From positions 90,201-154,200 of the forward strand of contig CANNIZ010000005.1 of NCBI GenBank assembly GCA_947505245.1: a stretch of DNA of 64,000 nt, written 5' to 3'. The translations under genes and the position numbers were made by a program. This document shows, piece by piece, positions 18,746 to 28,477 of the stretch. Each line of letters opens with the position of its first letter. Positions within the stretch are counted from its first letter, which is position 1. Origin of the DNA: Pseudomonadota bacterium (GTDB lineage: Bacteria; Myxococcota_A; UBA796; GCA-2862545). Under the pieces are notes generated by a model. That model did no database searches and was not told the DNA's origin. It saw only the letters and a program-made list of their open reading frames with translations.

Positions 18746-19750
18746 ATGGAACAGACCATCTATTCGAATTGGCGCGGCCTCATCCGCGCGAAGCGTGTGG
18801 AGCGCGACTCAAAGTCGAACGCGACGTACGGCAAGTTTGTCATCCGCCCGCTCGAGCGGGGCTTCGGCACGACGATCGGAAATTCGCTTCGGCGGATCCT
18901 TCTGTCGTCCCTTCAGGGTGCGTCCGTCACGAGCGTGCGTATCGAAGGTGTGCTGCACGAATTCAGCTCCATCCCTGGCGTGGTTGAGGATGTCACGGAC
19001 ATCATCCTGAACATCAAGGGCGTGTTGCTCAAGACGACGTCAAACGAGCCGATCGCAGCGCGCGTGAGCAAGAAGGGTACGCGCGGACAGACGGTCGTTG
19101 TGACGGCTGGCGACCTCACGTTCGACGGCGCTTGTGAGGTCTTGAACGTAGACCACGCGCTGGCGACGATCACGGACGATGCGAAGTTCGAAGCGGACCT
19201 CCGCATTCAGATGGGCAAGGGCTACGTCCCGGCCGCTCTGAACAAGGACGCGAGCGATCCGCTCGGTACGATTCCGGTCGACGCGATCTTCACGCCGATC
19301 AAGAAGGTTCGCTACACGGTCACCAACGCGCGCGTTGGTAACCGCACGGACTACGACAAACTGACCCTCGAGATCTGGACCGACGGCTCGGTCGTGCCGG
19401 AGGACGCGCTCGCGTACTCGGCCAAGATCCTCAAGGAGCAGCTGCAGATCTTCATCAACTTCGCGGAAGAGGAAGAGCCCGAAGTTCGCGAAGAGGCTGC
19501 GGAAGATACCCAGTTCAACGAGAACCTGTTCAAGCGCGTCGACGAGCTCGAGCTGTCCGTCCGCTCGCAGAATTGCTTGCAGAACGCCGGAATCGAATTC
19601 ATCTGGCAGCTGGTCGAGAAGACCGAGACGGAAATGCTGAAGACGAAGAACTTTGGCCGCAAGTCGTTGAACGAGATCAAGGAGATCTTGCAGGAGCTCG
19701 GTCTCCAGCTCGGCACGAAGCTCCACAACTTCCCGAAGAACCGGGCCTGA
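18746..19750 (+). CDS. rpoA: DNA-directed RNA polymerase subunit alpha
   Basis: Scaffold of RNA polymerase. 334 residues. The N-terminal domain has [20 protein letters not shown] (residues 29-48). The C-terminal domain has the UP-element/activator-binding helices ([34 protein letters not shown]). ATG 18746 is chosen; an upstream in-frame start at 18623 adds 41 residues in the non-coding spacer. rplQ follows after an 89-base spacer with a hairpin. Confidence 0.98.
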   Translation: MEQTIYSNWRGLIRAKRVERDSKSNATYGKFVIRPLERGFGTTIGNSLRRILLSSLQGASVTSVRIEGVLHEFSSIPGVVEDVTDIILNIKGVLLKTTSNEPIAARVSKKGTRGQTVVVTAGDLTFDGACEVLNVDHALATITDDAKFEADLRIQMGKGYVPAALNKDASDPLGTIPVDAIFTPIKKVRYTVTNARVGNRTDYDKLTLEIWTDGSVVPEDALAYSAKILKEQLQIFINFAEEEEPEVREEAAEDTQFNENLFKRVDELELSVRSQNCLQNAGIEFIWQLVEKTETEMLKTKNFGRKSLNEIKEILQELGLQLGTKLHNFPKNRA

Positions 19751-19802
19751 ACGGCCCATTCATGTTGCGGCCATCGCTTCGCGCGATTGGCGGCTGTTAA
19801 CT

Positions 19803-19820
19803 ACCGGGCTTTTGCCCGGT
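19803..19820 (+). promoter_or_regulatory. Short hairpin before rplQ
   Basis: ACCGGGC (19803-19809), loop TTTT, GCCCGGT (19814-19820), 19 bases before the rplQ ATG. No T-run follows. A second imperfect CCATCGC/GCGATTGG stem lies upstream near 19773-19791. This continues the pattern of hairpins in spacers of this cluster. Confidence 0.5.
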
Positions 19821-19839
19821 CGCAAGCGAGAAAGGAATC

Positions 19840-20271
19840 ATGCGTCATCGCAATCAAGGCCGTCGCCTCAGCATGGACACCTCGGAACGGAACGCTCTGT
19901 TCCGCAACATGGTGACCTCTCTTCTCCTGCACGGTCGTGTGAAGACGACGGTGGCCAAGGCGAAGGAAGTGCGTCGTTTCGCCGAGAAGGTCATCACGAT
20001 CGGCAAACGCGCTCCGAAGATCGAAGGTCTCGAGGGCGAGGCGCTCGTCTTGGCTCAGGCCAAGCGCGTGCACGCCCTTCGCCAGGCCAAGCGGATCCTC
20101 AACGATGAGAAGGCCGTCAGCCTGCTCTTCGAAGAGTACGCGGTTCGGTTCGCGACGCGCCCGGGTGGTTACACCCGCGTCGTCAAAGCTGGACGTCGCG
20201 CCGGTGACAATTCCCCGATGGCGTTTCTCGCCCTCGTGGAAGCGTCTGAGAGCGCGCCCGTAACTGCCTGA
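19840..20271 (+). CDS. rplQ: 50S ribosomal protein L17
   Basis: Tunnel-exit protein, last gene of the ribosomal cluster. 143 residues starting MRHRNQGRRLSMDTSERNAL, the diagnostic N-terminus, with GRVKTTVAKAKEVRRFAEK next. The C-terminus is somewhat longer than the ~120-residue norm. AAAGGAA precedes the ATG. No clear terminator follows; the fur-like gene starts 129 bases later. Confidence 0.97.
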   Translation: MRHRNQGRRLSMDTSERNALFRNMVTSLLLHGRVKTTVAKAKEVRRFAEKVITIGKRAPKIEGLEGEALVLAQAKRVHALRQAKRILNDEKAVSLLFEEYAVRFATRPGGYTRVVKAGRRAGDNSPMAFLALVEASESAPVTA

Positions 20272-20310
20272 TCGGCTTGGTGGGCAACCACCTGGTCGCG
20301 TCGAGTGGTC

Positions 20311-20338
20311 TTGCCCTGATTCCCGCGTCGCATACACT
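20311..20338 (+). promoter_or_regulatory. Candidate promoter for the Fur-family gene
   Basis: TTGCCC (20311-20316), a 16-base spacer and TACACT (20333-20338). Each box matches four of six consensus bases. It lies in the 129-base gap between rplQ and the Fur-family gene. No Fur box was recognised by eye. Confidence 0.3.
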
Positions 20339-20400
20339 CCCTTTCCGAAGGTTGGGTACGTGGCGGCGGAGTCGGGGTTTTGTCGTCCCGGGAGTTGTAC

Positions 20401-20847
20401 GTGGATCAGGGCGGCGCGATGCAGAGGTTCCGCGCATTCCTGATCGCGCAGGGGTTGAAGTCGACCGCGCAACGCGAGGCGATTGCGCGGGTGTTCTTCG
20501 CGAGTGAAGGCCACCTGTCGCTGAATCAGCTTTTGGAGCGCGCGAAGGCAGAGCGGGACTCTGTCGGGTACGCGACGGTGTACCGGACGATGAAGTTGCT
20601 CGCCGAGAGCGGTCTCGCCTCCCAGCATGACTTCGGCGGTGGCGAGACGCGATTTGAGCCGGCGGTCGAGGGGGAGCACCACGACCACCTGCTTTGTACG
20701 CGGTGTGGTTTGATCGTTGAGTTTGAAGATCCAGAGATCGAGCGTCTGCAGGCTTCGGTTGCGCGCGCTCACGGGTTCCTCGTCACGTCCCACAGGCACG
20801 AGATCTATGGCCTCTGCGCGGGCTGCGCGGCGCCACCTCCCGGTTGA
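20401..20847 (+). CDS. Fur-family metalloregulator
   Basis: Cytoplasmic metal-sensing transcription repressor of 148 residues. The winged-helix DNA-binding half contains GLKSTAQREAIARVFFASEGHLS and SVGYATVYRTMKLLAESGLA. The dimerisation half has a histidine-rich metal site (EGEHHDHLLC) and two CXXC pairs (CTRC, CAGC) for structural zinc. GTG 20401 has GGAG six bases upstream; ATG 20419 and TTG 20380 are alternatives. Fur, Zur and PerR cannot be separated from sequence alone. Confidence 0.92.
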   Translation: MDQGGAMQRFRAFLIAQGLKSTAQREAIARVFFASEGHLSLNQLLERAKAERDSVGYATVYRTMKLLAESGLASQHDFGGGETRFEPAVEGEHHDHLLCTRCGLIVEFEDPEIERLQASVARAHGFLVTSHRHEIYGLCAGCAAPPPG

Positions 20848-20907
20848 CGCGATGGGCGTCGGGCCTTACGTAAGGCGCGCTTTGCCCCTCGGGGCTCGGA
20901 GCTGCGG

Positions 20908-21252
20908 ATGTACCTGTTCGTCGTCGTACTGCACATCGCGATGTGCCTGCTGCTCGTCAGCATCATTCTTCTTCAGCCGGGAAAGGGCGCGGACGCGGCC
21001 AGCGCGTTTGGTGGCGGCATGACGTCGACGGTGTTCGGCCCGCGGGGGCCCACGAACCTGCTCCAGCAGGCGACGACGGTGATCGCGGTGATGTTCATGG
21101 TCACCTCGGTCACGCTCGCGTTGTACTCCCGGCAGAGCACGTCGACGGGCGACGAGGCGTTCGAGAAACTTCGTCAAGAGCAGCTCGAGAAGCTCGGAAC
21201 GGGCAAGGGTGAAGCGCCGCCTTCAGAGACGCAGGACGCGCCGAATCCGTAA
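20908..21252 (+). CDS. secG: Protein translocase subunit SecG
   Basis: Accessory subunit of the SecYEG channel. 114 residues with two membrane segments (residues ~2-21 and ~52-73) around the conserved LLQPGKGADAASAFGGG loop. The Glu/Lys/Pro-rich cytoplasmic tail is longer than minimal SecG proteins. A tRNA-Leu gene follows, an association also known in E. coli (secG-leuU). Confidence 0.96.
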   Translation: MYLFVVVLHIAMCLLLVSIILLQPGKGADAASAFGGGMTSTVFGPRGPTNLLQQATTVIAVMFMVTSVTLALYSRQSTSTGDEAFEKLRQEQLEKLGTGKGEAPPSETQDAPNP

Positions 21253-21266
21253 GGTGAGCGAGACGC

Positions 21267-21295
21267 TTGACGGCGATCCGCAGACCACTTAGAAG
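21267..21295 (+). promoter_or_regulatory. Sigma70-type promoter for tRNA-Leu(GAG)
   Basis: TTGACG (21267-21272), a 17-base spacer and TAGAAG (21290-21295). The -10 box ends nine bases before the mature tRNA 5' end, so transcription would begin almost at the tRNA itself. The -35 box lies 15 bases after the secG stop codon. Confidence 0.6.
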
Positions 21296-21304
21296 CAGAA
21301 GACC

Positions 21305-21386
21305 GCGCGGGTGGCGGAATTGGTATACGCGCTAGTTTGAGGTGCTAGTGGAGTGATCCTTGAGGGTTCGAGTCCCTTCCCGCGCA
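21305..21386 (+). tRNA. tRNA-Leu (anticodon GAG)
   Basis: An 82-base cloverleaf. Acceptor GCGCGGG/CCCGCGC with discriminator A (21386). D-arm with GCGG-AATTGG. Anticodon stem CTAGT/GCTAG with loop TTGAGGT, giving anticodon GAG. Long class II variable arm with GGA/TCC stem, as expected for leucine, and T-arm GGG-TTCGAGT-CCC. The CCA end is not encoded. Reads CUC and CUU codons. Confidence 0.96.
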
Positions 21387-21402
21387 ACTCTTTAAACGAA
21401 AC

Positions 21403-21437
21403 GAGCGGCTTCGCCTCACCGGCAAAGCCGCTCTTTT
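21403..21437 (+). terminator. Rho-independent terminator after tRNA-Leu
   Basis: Perfect nine-base arms GAGCGGCTT (21403-21411) and AAGCCGCTC (21425-21433) followed by TTTT. It lies 16 bases after the tRNA and 22 bases before the repeat at the end of the convergent tpiA gene. The opposite strand also has T-rich sequence after the stem, so it may work in both directions. Confidence 0.85.
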
Positions 21438-21458
21438 CAATTTGAGCGCAGCCGCCGA

Positions 21459-21505
21459 TCAGGCGACGACGATCGCCCGGCGTTCAGGCGACGACGATCG
21501 CCCGG
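21459..21505. repeat. Tandem duplication of the tpiA 3' end
   Basis: A 22-base segment containing TCAGGCGACGACGATCGCCC occurs at 21459-21480 and again at 21484-21505, offset by 25 bases. The second copy is the last seven codons of tpiA with its stop; the first is a non-coding duplicate just past the stop, including a second TGA on the minus strand. Confidence 0.95.
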
Positions 21506-22233
21506 AAGTCGTCGAGCTTGAGGCTGGCGCCCCCGACGAGGGCGCCGTCGATGTCGGGGCACGAGAGCAGTTGCGAGGCGTTCTTCGCGTTGACGCTGCC
21601 ACCGTACTGGATGCGCGTCTCATCGGCGACGAACGACGGGTAGTGCGCCCTGAGCCAGCCGCGGATGGACGCGTGCACGTCTTGCGCCTGCTCGGGCGTG
21701 GCTGTGCGCCCGGTTCCGATGGCCCACACGGGCTCATAGGCGAGCGTGAGACCGGGGATCTGGTCGGCGGTGAGGCCTTCGAGGGCGGCAGCGACCTGCC
21801 GATGCACGACGGCTTCGGCCTGGCCTGCGTCGCGCTCGGCGAGCGTCTCACCGATGCACACGATCGGGAGGAGGCCAGCGGCGAGGGCCGCGCGGACCTT
21901 CTTGTTCACGCTCGCGTCGGTCTCGCCGAAGATCTGCCGCCGCTCCGAGTGGCCGATCAACGTCCGGGTGCAGCCCGCCTCGCGCGCGATCGCCGGGGAG
22001 TTCGCTCCGGTGAACGCACCGGCGTCGGCGCTGTGGATGTCCTGCACGCCGACCTCGATTCCCGAGCCCTGCAGGATCGGGAGCACGGCCGCGATCGAGA
22101 GGGCGGTTGGGAACACGGCGACATCGACGTCGCCGCGGTCTGCGAGGCCCGTGCGCAGCGCTTCCGCGAGGGCTGCCGCCTGGGCGGGGCCCAGGTTGAG
22201 CTTCCAGTTTCCCGCGACGAAACGGCGCCTCAA
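21484..22233 (-). CDS. tpiA: Triosephosphate isomerase
   Basis: Interconverts dihydroxyacetone phosphate and glyceraldehyde-3-phosphate. 249 residues with all catalytic residues visible: K11 in AGNWKLN, H95 in LIGHSERR and E167 in AYEPVWAIGTG (also the flexible-loop start). Start overlaps the pgk stop by four bases, so gap-pgk-tpiA is a coupled glycolytic operon. The end of the gene is tandemly duplicated. Confidence 0.98.
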   Translation of the reverse strand: MRRRFVAGNWKLNLGPAQAAALAEALRTGLADRGDVDVAVFPTALSIAAVLPILQGSGIEVGVQDIHSADAGAFTGANSPAIAREAGCTRTLIGHSERRQIFGETDASVNKKVRAALAAGLLPIVCIGETLAERDAGQAEAVVHRQVAAALEGLTADQIPGLTLAYEPVWAIGTGRTATPEQAQDVHASIRGWLRAHYPSFVADETRIQYGGSVNAKNASQLLSCPDIDGALVGGASLKLDDFRAIVVA

Positions 22234-23414
22234 GACTTCTTCCGGAGGGCCTGCAGCCCGACGAGATCGCCCTGCTCCATGAGCTCGAGGGAGGCGCCGC
22301 CGCCCGTCGACACGTGGTTGACCTTGTCCGCGAGGCCGAACTTCGCGATGGCGGCAGCGGAGTCACCACCGCCGACGACGGTGAATGCCCCGCTCGCGGC
22401 GAGGGCTTCGGCGATTCCGCGGGTGCCACCTGCGAACGCGTCCCACTCGAACACGCCGGCTGGGCCGTTCCAGAACAGGGTCTTGCACTTGCTCATCGTC
22501 TCGGACCACGCGCGGACCGTGGCGGGACCGATGTCCAGGCCCATCTTGTCGGCCGGGATCTCGGTCACGAGCGAGGGCGCGGAGGTCTCCGCGAACTCGG
22601 AGGCGACGACGTGATCGACGGGGAGGTGGAGGGCCACGCCCTTCTCGGCGAGATCGGCGATGAGCTTGCGGGCGAGGTCGAGCTTGTCGGCTTCGACGCG
22701 CGACTTGCCGACCGCGACGCCCTGGGCGGCGAGGAAGGTGTACGCCATCGCCCCACCGATGAACAGGTGATCGACCTTCTTCGCGAGGGCCTCGATCACC
22801 CCGATCTTGTCGGAGACCTTGGCGCCGCCGAGGATCGCGCCGAACGGACGTTCCGGGCGCGTGATCAGCGTGCCGAGCGCCTCGACCTCGGCCTGGACGA
22901 GCAGGCCGGCCGCCGAGGGCAGATGGTTGGGGATGCCGGCGATCGACGCGTCGGGACGGTGCATGCACCCGAACGCGTCGTTCACGAACACGTCGCCGAG
23001 CTCCGACAGTTGGCGAGCGAATTCCGCGTCCGAGCCTTGCTCGCGCGGATCGTACCGGAGGTTCTCGACCATGAGCACGGCGTTTGGCGCCTGCTCCTTG
23101 ACCCACGCGACGACCTCGTCACCTACCGTGTCGTGGTTGAACACGACCTCGGTCTCGAGGAGGGTGGCGAGGCGCTCGGCGACGGGGAGCAGGGACGCCT
23201 CGGGCGTGCGGCCCTTCGGACGTCCCAGGTGACTCATGATCACGAGCTTGGCGCCGCCTTCATGGAGGCGCTTGATCGTGGGCAGTGCGCCGCGAATGCG
23301 TGTGTCGTCGCTAATCTCGGCGCCCTTGAGGGGAACGTTGAAGTCGACGCGCAGTACGACTGTCTTCCCGGCGAGATCGCCGAGGTCTGAGATGACGGGG
23401 ACGTCCAGGCGCAT
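22230..23414 (-). CDS. pgk: Phosphoglycerate kinase
   Basis: Makes ATP from 1,3-bisphosphoglycerate. 394 residues, starting DLAGKTVVLRVDFNVPLKG, with the MSHLGRPKG substrate loop, GPFGAILGGAKVSDKIGV-like hinge region and the nucleotide loop VGGGDSAAAIAKFG. Three bases separate it from the gap stop codon; its own stop overlaps the tpiA start. Confidence 0.98.
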   Translation of the reverse strand: MRLDVPVISDLGDLAGKTVVLRVDFNVPLKGAEISDDTRIRGALPTIKRLHEGGAKLVIMSHLGRPKGRTPEASLLPVAERLATLLETEVVFNHDTVGDEVVAWVKEQAPNAVLMVENLRYDPREQGSDAEFARQLSELGDVFVNDAFGCMHRPDASIAGIPNHLPSAAGLLVQAEVEALGTLITRPERPFGAILGGAKVSDKIGVIEALAKKVDHLFIGGAMAYTFLAAQGVAVGKSRVEADKLDLARKLIADLAEKGVALHLPVDHVVASEFAETSAPSLVTEIPADKMGLDIGPATVRAWSETMSKCKTLFWNGPAGVFEWDAFAGGTRGIAEALAASGAFTVVGGGDSAAAIAKFGLADKVNHVSTGGGASLELMEQGDLVGLQALRKKS

Positions 23415-23417
23415 CGA

Positions 23418-24422
23418 CTAGCCCGCCATACGCTTGGCGAGGTCGAGCATGCGGTTGCTGAAGCCCCACTCGTTGTCGTACCAGCTGTACACCTTGACCA
23501 GCGTGCCTTCGACGACCGTGGTGAGCTCGAGGTCGACGACGGAGCTGTAGGGGTTGCCGTTGACGTCGCTGCTGACGATCTCTTCGTCACACGCCTGGAG
23601 GATGCCCTTGAGCGGACCGGACGCGGCGGCCTTGCGGAACGCCTCGTTCACCTCTTCCTTCGTGGTCGCGCGCTTGGCGACGAACGTGAGGTCCGTCAGC
23701 GACACGTTGGGCGTGGGGACGCGGATCGCGTAGCCGTCGAGCTTGCCCTTGAGCTCGGGGATGACGAGGCCGATCGCCTTGGCCGCGCCGGTGGACGTCG
23801 GAACCATGTTGAGGCCCGCGGCGCGCGCGCGGCGGAACTTCTTGTGGGGCGAGTCGAGCAGGTTCTGGTCCATCGTGTAGCTGTGGATCGTGGTCATGAC
23901 GCCGCGCTCGATGCCGACGAGGTCGTGCAGCACGCGCGCCATCGGGGCGAGGCAGTTCGTGGTGCAGGACGCGTTGCTGACGACGAAGTGCTTGGACGCG
24001 TCGTACGTGTGGTCGTTGATGCCGACGACGAACGTGGCGTCGATGGCGCCCTCGGCGGGGGCCGAGATGATGACGCGCTTGGCGCCGGCGTCGATGTGGA
24101 CCTTGGCCTTGGCCGAGTCCGTGAAGCGGCCCGTGCACTCGAACACGATGTCGACGTTCTCAGCCTTCCACGGAAGCTTCGACGGGTCCTTTTCGGCGGA
24201 CGTGGGGATGATCTTCCCGTCGATCGAGATGCCGCCTTCGACGGCCTTGATCTCGGTGCCCCAGGTGCCGTGAACCGAGTCGCGGTGGAGCAGGTAGGCG
24301 AGCATGTCGTCCGCCGTGAGGTCGTTGATGTGCACGAATTCGATGTCGGACCGGCCCCAGCCGGCGCGAAGCACCATGCGACCGATGCGCCCGAAGCCGT
24401 TGATCGCGATGCGAATGGCCAT
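23418..24422 (-). CDS. gap: Glyceraldehyde-3-phosphate dehydrogenase, type I
   Basis: Oxidises and phosphorylates glyceraldehyde-3-phosphate with NAD. 334 residues. The Rossmann loop is INGFGRIGRMVLR, the catalytic cysteine is C153 in SNASCTTNC, and the C-terminal SWYDNEWGFSNRMLDL is typical. AGGAGAG precedes the ATG. First gene of gap-pgk-tpiA. The MYXO-CTERM gene ends only 36 bases upstream on the same strand, so a gap promoter may lie inside it. Confidence 0.98.
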   Translation of the reverse strand: MAIRIAINGFGRIGRMVLRAGWGRSDIEFVHINDLTADDMLAYLLHRDSVHGTWGTEIKAVEGGISIDGKIIPTSAEKDPSKLPWKAENVDIVFECTGRFTDSAKAKVHIDAGAKRVIISAPAEGAIDATFVVGINDHTYDASKHFVVSNASCTTNCLAPMARVLHDLVGIERGVMTTIHSYTMDQNLLDSPHKKFRRARAAGLNMVPTSTGAAKAIGLVIPELKGKLDGYAIRVPTPNVSLTDLTFVAKRATTKEEVNEAFRKAAASGPLKGILQACDEEIVSSDVNGNPYSSVVDLELTTVVEGTLVKVYSWYDNEWGFSNRMLDLAKRMAG

Positions 24423-24458
24423 GTTGACTCTCCTGTTGGGAAGGGGGGTGTGCGTCTA

Positions 24459-26168
24459 TCACGAACGCGCGCGGCGGCGCAGCAAGGAAGCGAGCCCCAG
24501 CCCGAACAGCACCTGAGCCGGCGCCGGAGGCCCCGCCGGCGTGGAGCAGGCGCTACATCCGCCCTGTGCCACGCCTTCCAGCGCTGTTTCTTCACCCGAA
24601 TCCACCGGAAGGCCGTCAAAACCGTCGCAGTCTTCATCGACGCCGTTCACCGTGGGGTCGTCGGTCGCGGGGTTCACAGAGGCGTCTGTGTCGTCGCAAT
24701 CGGGACCGACACCGCCTTCGAACCCGTCGCCATCCAGGTCCGGGTCGGCGCGGTCAGCGTCAGGGCCACCGAACATGCCGATGTCCGAGCGAGAACCATC
24801 AACATCGAGGAGTGCGGGATCGCCTTGGTCCCGAAGCTTCGAATCCAGGCTGAGCCACAGGGCCTCTGGGGTGCAACTCGATGAATCACCTTGTAGACCG
24901 GGCGGCGTGTTCGCCAGCACGGGCGTGAGGGCGTCGGGCGCCCAGCCGTCGCCGAGGAGCAACGCGTCGACAGCGTCCCAGGCGACGTAGCCTCCCGTCG
25001 GCTCCGGCGTGATGTCGGTGCCTTCGAGGGCGTTGCCGGTGACGTTCGCGAACGCGACGTTTCGGATCGCGAGATCGGCCCCCCCGAGGAACACGGCGCC
25101 GCCGGTGGTGTCGACGAACGTGGCGTTCGTGAGCGTGACGTCGGAGTAGTCGGCGCGCATTGAAGTCCCGAGGCTGTGCGCGAAGCCCGAGGCGGTGAGC
25201 TGGGCGGTGGCGTCGAGCAGCTCGAGATCGGCGACGACGCCCGCGTTGCCGCAGAACAGGCTCCGCGTCACCGCGATGGGGCCGCCGGAAGCGAACAGCG
25301 CGGCCCCGCTCGTCGCAGGCCCGTTCCCGACGAACCGCCCGTGGTCCACGTCGAGGGGGCTCTGGCGCACCACCACGGCGCCTGTCAGGCCGCTGGTGAT
25401 CGTGTCGGTCACGGTGAACTCGTTTAGCGAGACGAGGCCGCTGTCGCCGATGTACACGGCGCCGCCCTGGGTTGCTGTGGCGCCGTCGACGGTGGTGCCG
25501 ACGAGATCGACGGCCCCCGTCGCGCCTTGAACGTACACGGCGCCGCCACGATCGGCGGCACTCGTGTCTGCGAAGGTGCAGGACTCGAGGTGGACAGCGA
25601 CGTCGTCGGTGGAGGCGATGACCCCTCCGTGCCCCGCACCGTCGAACCAGAGCGGATCGCCGCCGACCGCGGACGTGTTGGTAGCGCTGACGCGGACCAG
25701 GGCGACGTCGCTCCCAGACGACGTGACCACGGGCCCCGCGGGGGACGTCCATTGCTCGAAGACCGAGTCTTCGACCCGAAACGACGGCGCTGCGAACACG
25801 AGGAACGCGGTGCCCCCGGTGCACGCGCGTCCGATGATGCCGGTGGCGCGCAGGGAAGACCCCGACACGACGACTGAGGACTCGGTGGCGGAGGGGCAGG
25901 CGAGCAGAGCGTTCGCGAGCACCACCGAGGCGGCGCCGCCGATCGCCAGCCGGGGCAACGTCGTCTCGTCGGCGCCCTGCTCACCTCGAAGGGTGATGGA
26001 TTTTTGTATATGAACCTGCGCTTCCGTGGACCAATCCCCGGGTTCGATCAGGACGGTGTCGCCGTCGAGGGCGGCAGCGACGGCGGACGTGACCGTGGGC
26101 TGGTCGGCGGGGACGTGAATCGTGGCGGCAGAGGCGTCGAGTACGAGGGTGACGAGGAGGCTCGGCAT
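24459..26168 (-). CDS. Secreted right-handed beta-helix protein with MYXO-CTERM-like tail
   Basis: A 569-residue surface protein. Signal peptide ends SAA or ASA near residue 14. The region to ~430 is full of parallel beta-helix turns (HVPADQPTVTSAVAAALDGDTVLIEPG, then repeated LRGVSAT/VDLVGTTVDGATATQGGAV-like units), as in pectate-lyase-fold proteins. Then a Ca/metal-type segment (DPDLDGDGFEGGVGPDCDD) and NGVDEDCDGFDG. The end GGCSACSTPAGPP, hydrophobic stretch and RRRARS resembles the MYXO-CTERM sorting tail of Myxococcota. Ligand or substrate unknown. Confidence 0.85.
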   Translation of the reverse strand: MPSLLVTLVLDASAATIHVPADQPTVTSAVAAALDGDTVLIEPGDWSTEAQVHIQKSITLRGEQGADETTLPRLAIGGAASVVLANALLACPSATESSVVVSGSSLRATGIIGRACTGGTAFLVFAAPSFRVEDSVFEQWTSPAGPVVTSSGSDVALVRVSATNTSAVGGDPLWFDGAGHGGVIASTDDVAVHLESCTFADTSAADRGGAVYVQGATGAVDLVGTTVDGATATQGGAVYIGDSGLVSLNEFTVTDTITSGLTGAVVVRQSPLDVDHGRFVGNGPATSGAALFASGGPIAVTRSLFCGNAGVVADLELLDATAQLTASGFAHSLGTSMRADYSDVTLTNATFVDTTGGAVFLGGADLAIRNVAFANVTGNALEGTDITPEPTGGYVAWDAVDALLLGDGWAPDALTPVLANTPPGLQGDSSSCTPEALWLSLDSKLRDQGDPALLDVDGSRSDIGMFGGPDADRADPDLDGDGFEGGVGPDCDDTDASVNPATDDPTVNGVDEDCDGFDGLPVDSGEETALEGVAQGGCSACSTPAGPPAPAQVLFGLGLASLLRRRARS

Positions 26169-26210
26169 TGGGAAGGGCCTTCCGTGCTAGCGTTGCGGGG
26201 TCGAGGGAAA

Positions 26211-27565
26211 ATGATCGCCTGGCTGGCTGTTCCTGCGTTTGCGGGAGGGTACTACTACGCGGACTCGGGCATCATCGCGAACGGTCGCGGTTGTGCCTAT
26301 GTCGCCGGTGCGGACGGGCAGTTCGCGCAGTACTACAACCCGGCCGGATTGATCCGCGTGAATCGTCCGACGTTTAACGTCGGCATGACGGGGGTTCAGC
26401 AGGCGATCTCGTTCACCCGCTTCGACGCCGCGACGGAGACGTACGCCGAACCGGTGCAAAACGAAGGCGGCATGTTCGCGGTGCCGGAGTTCGGGTTCGC
26501 CACGCCGATCGGCGACGATTTTTCGTTCGGGTTCGGCTTCACTTCCGGATTTTCGCCGGCGTACCAGTTCCCCGAATCGGGCGCTCAGCGGTACACGATC
26601 ATCGACACGACGATCTGGAATTTCCAGATCGGCCCCACGGTGGCCTGGCGCCCCGTGCCGTGGTTTACGGTCGCGCTGGGACCGCAGTGGCAGGCGCTGC
26701 GCGTCGACGAGAAGCTGAAGGTGACGATCTCCGGGCGCGACGATCCGTCGGGCGATGTTGCCGTGGATGCGCAGACCTGGGACAAGTTCCAGCCTGGAAT
26801 GAACGCCGGCATCCTCGTCGAGCCCGTGAAACAGCTGTCCATCGGCGCGATGGTGCAGCCCGGCGCCTCGTTCCACGCGCGCGGGCCGGGCGTGCTCGAC
26901 TTCACCGGGAACGCGCTCGAGGACCTGCTCGATCAGAAGGTCTACACCGACGACGACATCGCGCTCGCGTTGAAGCTACCGTGGTTCATACGCACCGGGG
27001 TAGCGGTTCGTCCGCGCGAGAACGTGGAGATCGAGGCGGACTTCGTGTACGAGACGTGGTCGGCGATCCACGAGCTCGTCGTCACCGACATCGACATCCA
27101 CGTCACCGGAGCGAACGGCCTGATCGACACCCCGGTGGAGTCGACGATCGAGCTGCCGGCGGGGTTCCACGACACCTACTCGGTGCGCCTCGGCGGCGAG
27201 TGGCAGCCAAAGCCGTGGCTCGAGCTCCGCACCGGGGGGTTCTTCGAGCGCTCGTCAATGGACGCCGACAGCGTCAGCGTCGCGCTGATCGACACGCCGA
27301 AGTTCATGGTCGGCGGCGGCGCGAGCGTCCACGTGTGGGGTGATCGCCTGGTGCTCGACGGCGCGCTGTCGACGGTGTTCTATAAGGATCTCGTGATCCG
27401 CGACTCCACGGTGCACCAGATCAACGTGTACGGCGGCAACGAGGCGGTCGTCGGCAACGGCGACATCACCTCCCAAGGGCTCGCGGTGGGGCTCGCGATG
27501 CGTTGGCAGTTCACCGACCCGCAGCGTCCCCGCGACCCGTGGTCCGAAAGCACGGACAGCACGCT

Positions 27566-27569
<4 letters not shown>
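26211..27569 (+). CDS. FadL/OmpP1-family outer-membrane transport protein
   Basis: A 452-residue predicted beta-barrel for hydrophobic solutes. MIAWLAVPAFA is the signal peptide, followed by GGYYYADSGIIANGRGCAYVAGAD, equivalent to the N-terminal plug of FadL proteins, and YYNPAGL, a family landmark. The rest alternates hydrophobic strands. ATG 26211 is chosen for the signal peptide; longer readings to 26004 lie in the divergent gene. The CobW gene overlaps its stop. Confidence 0.85.
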
Positions 27570-28438
<869 letters not shown>

Positions 28439-28477
28439 GACCGGCCGTCCGGATAGGGGGCGGCAGGAAAGACACGG

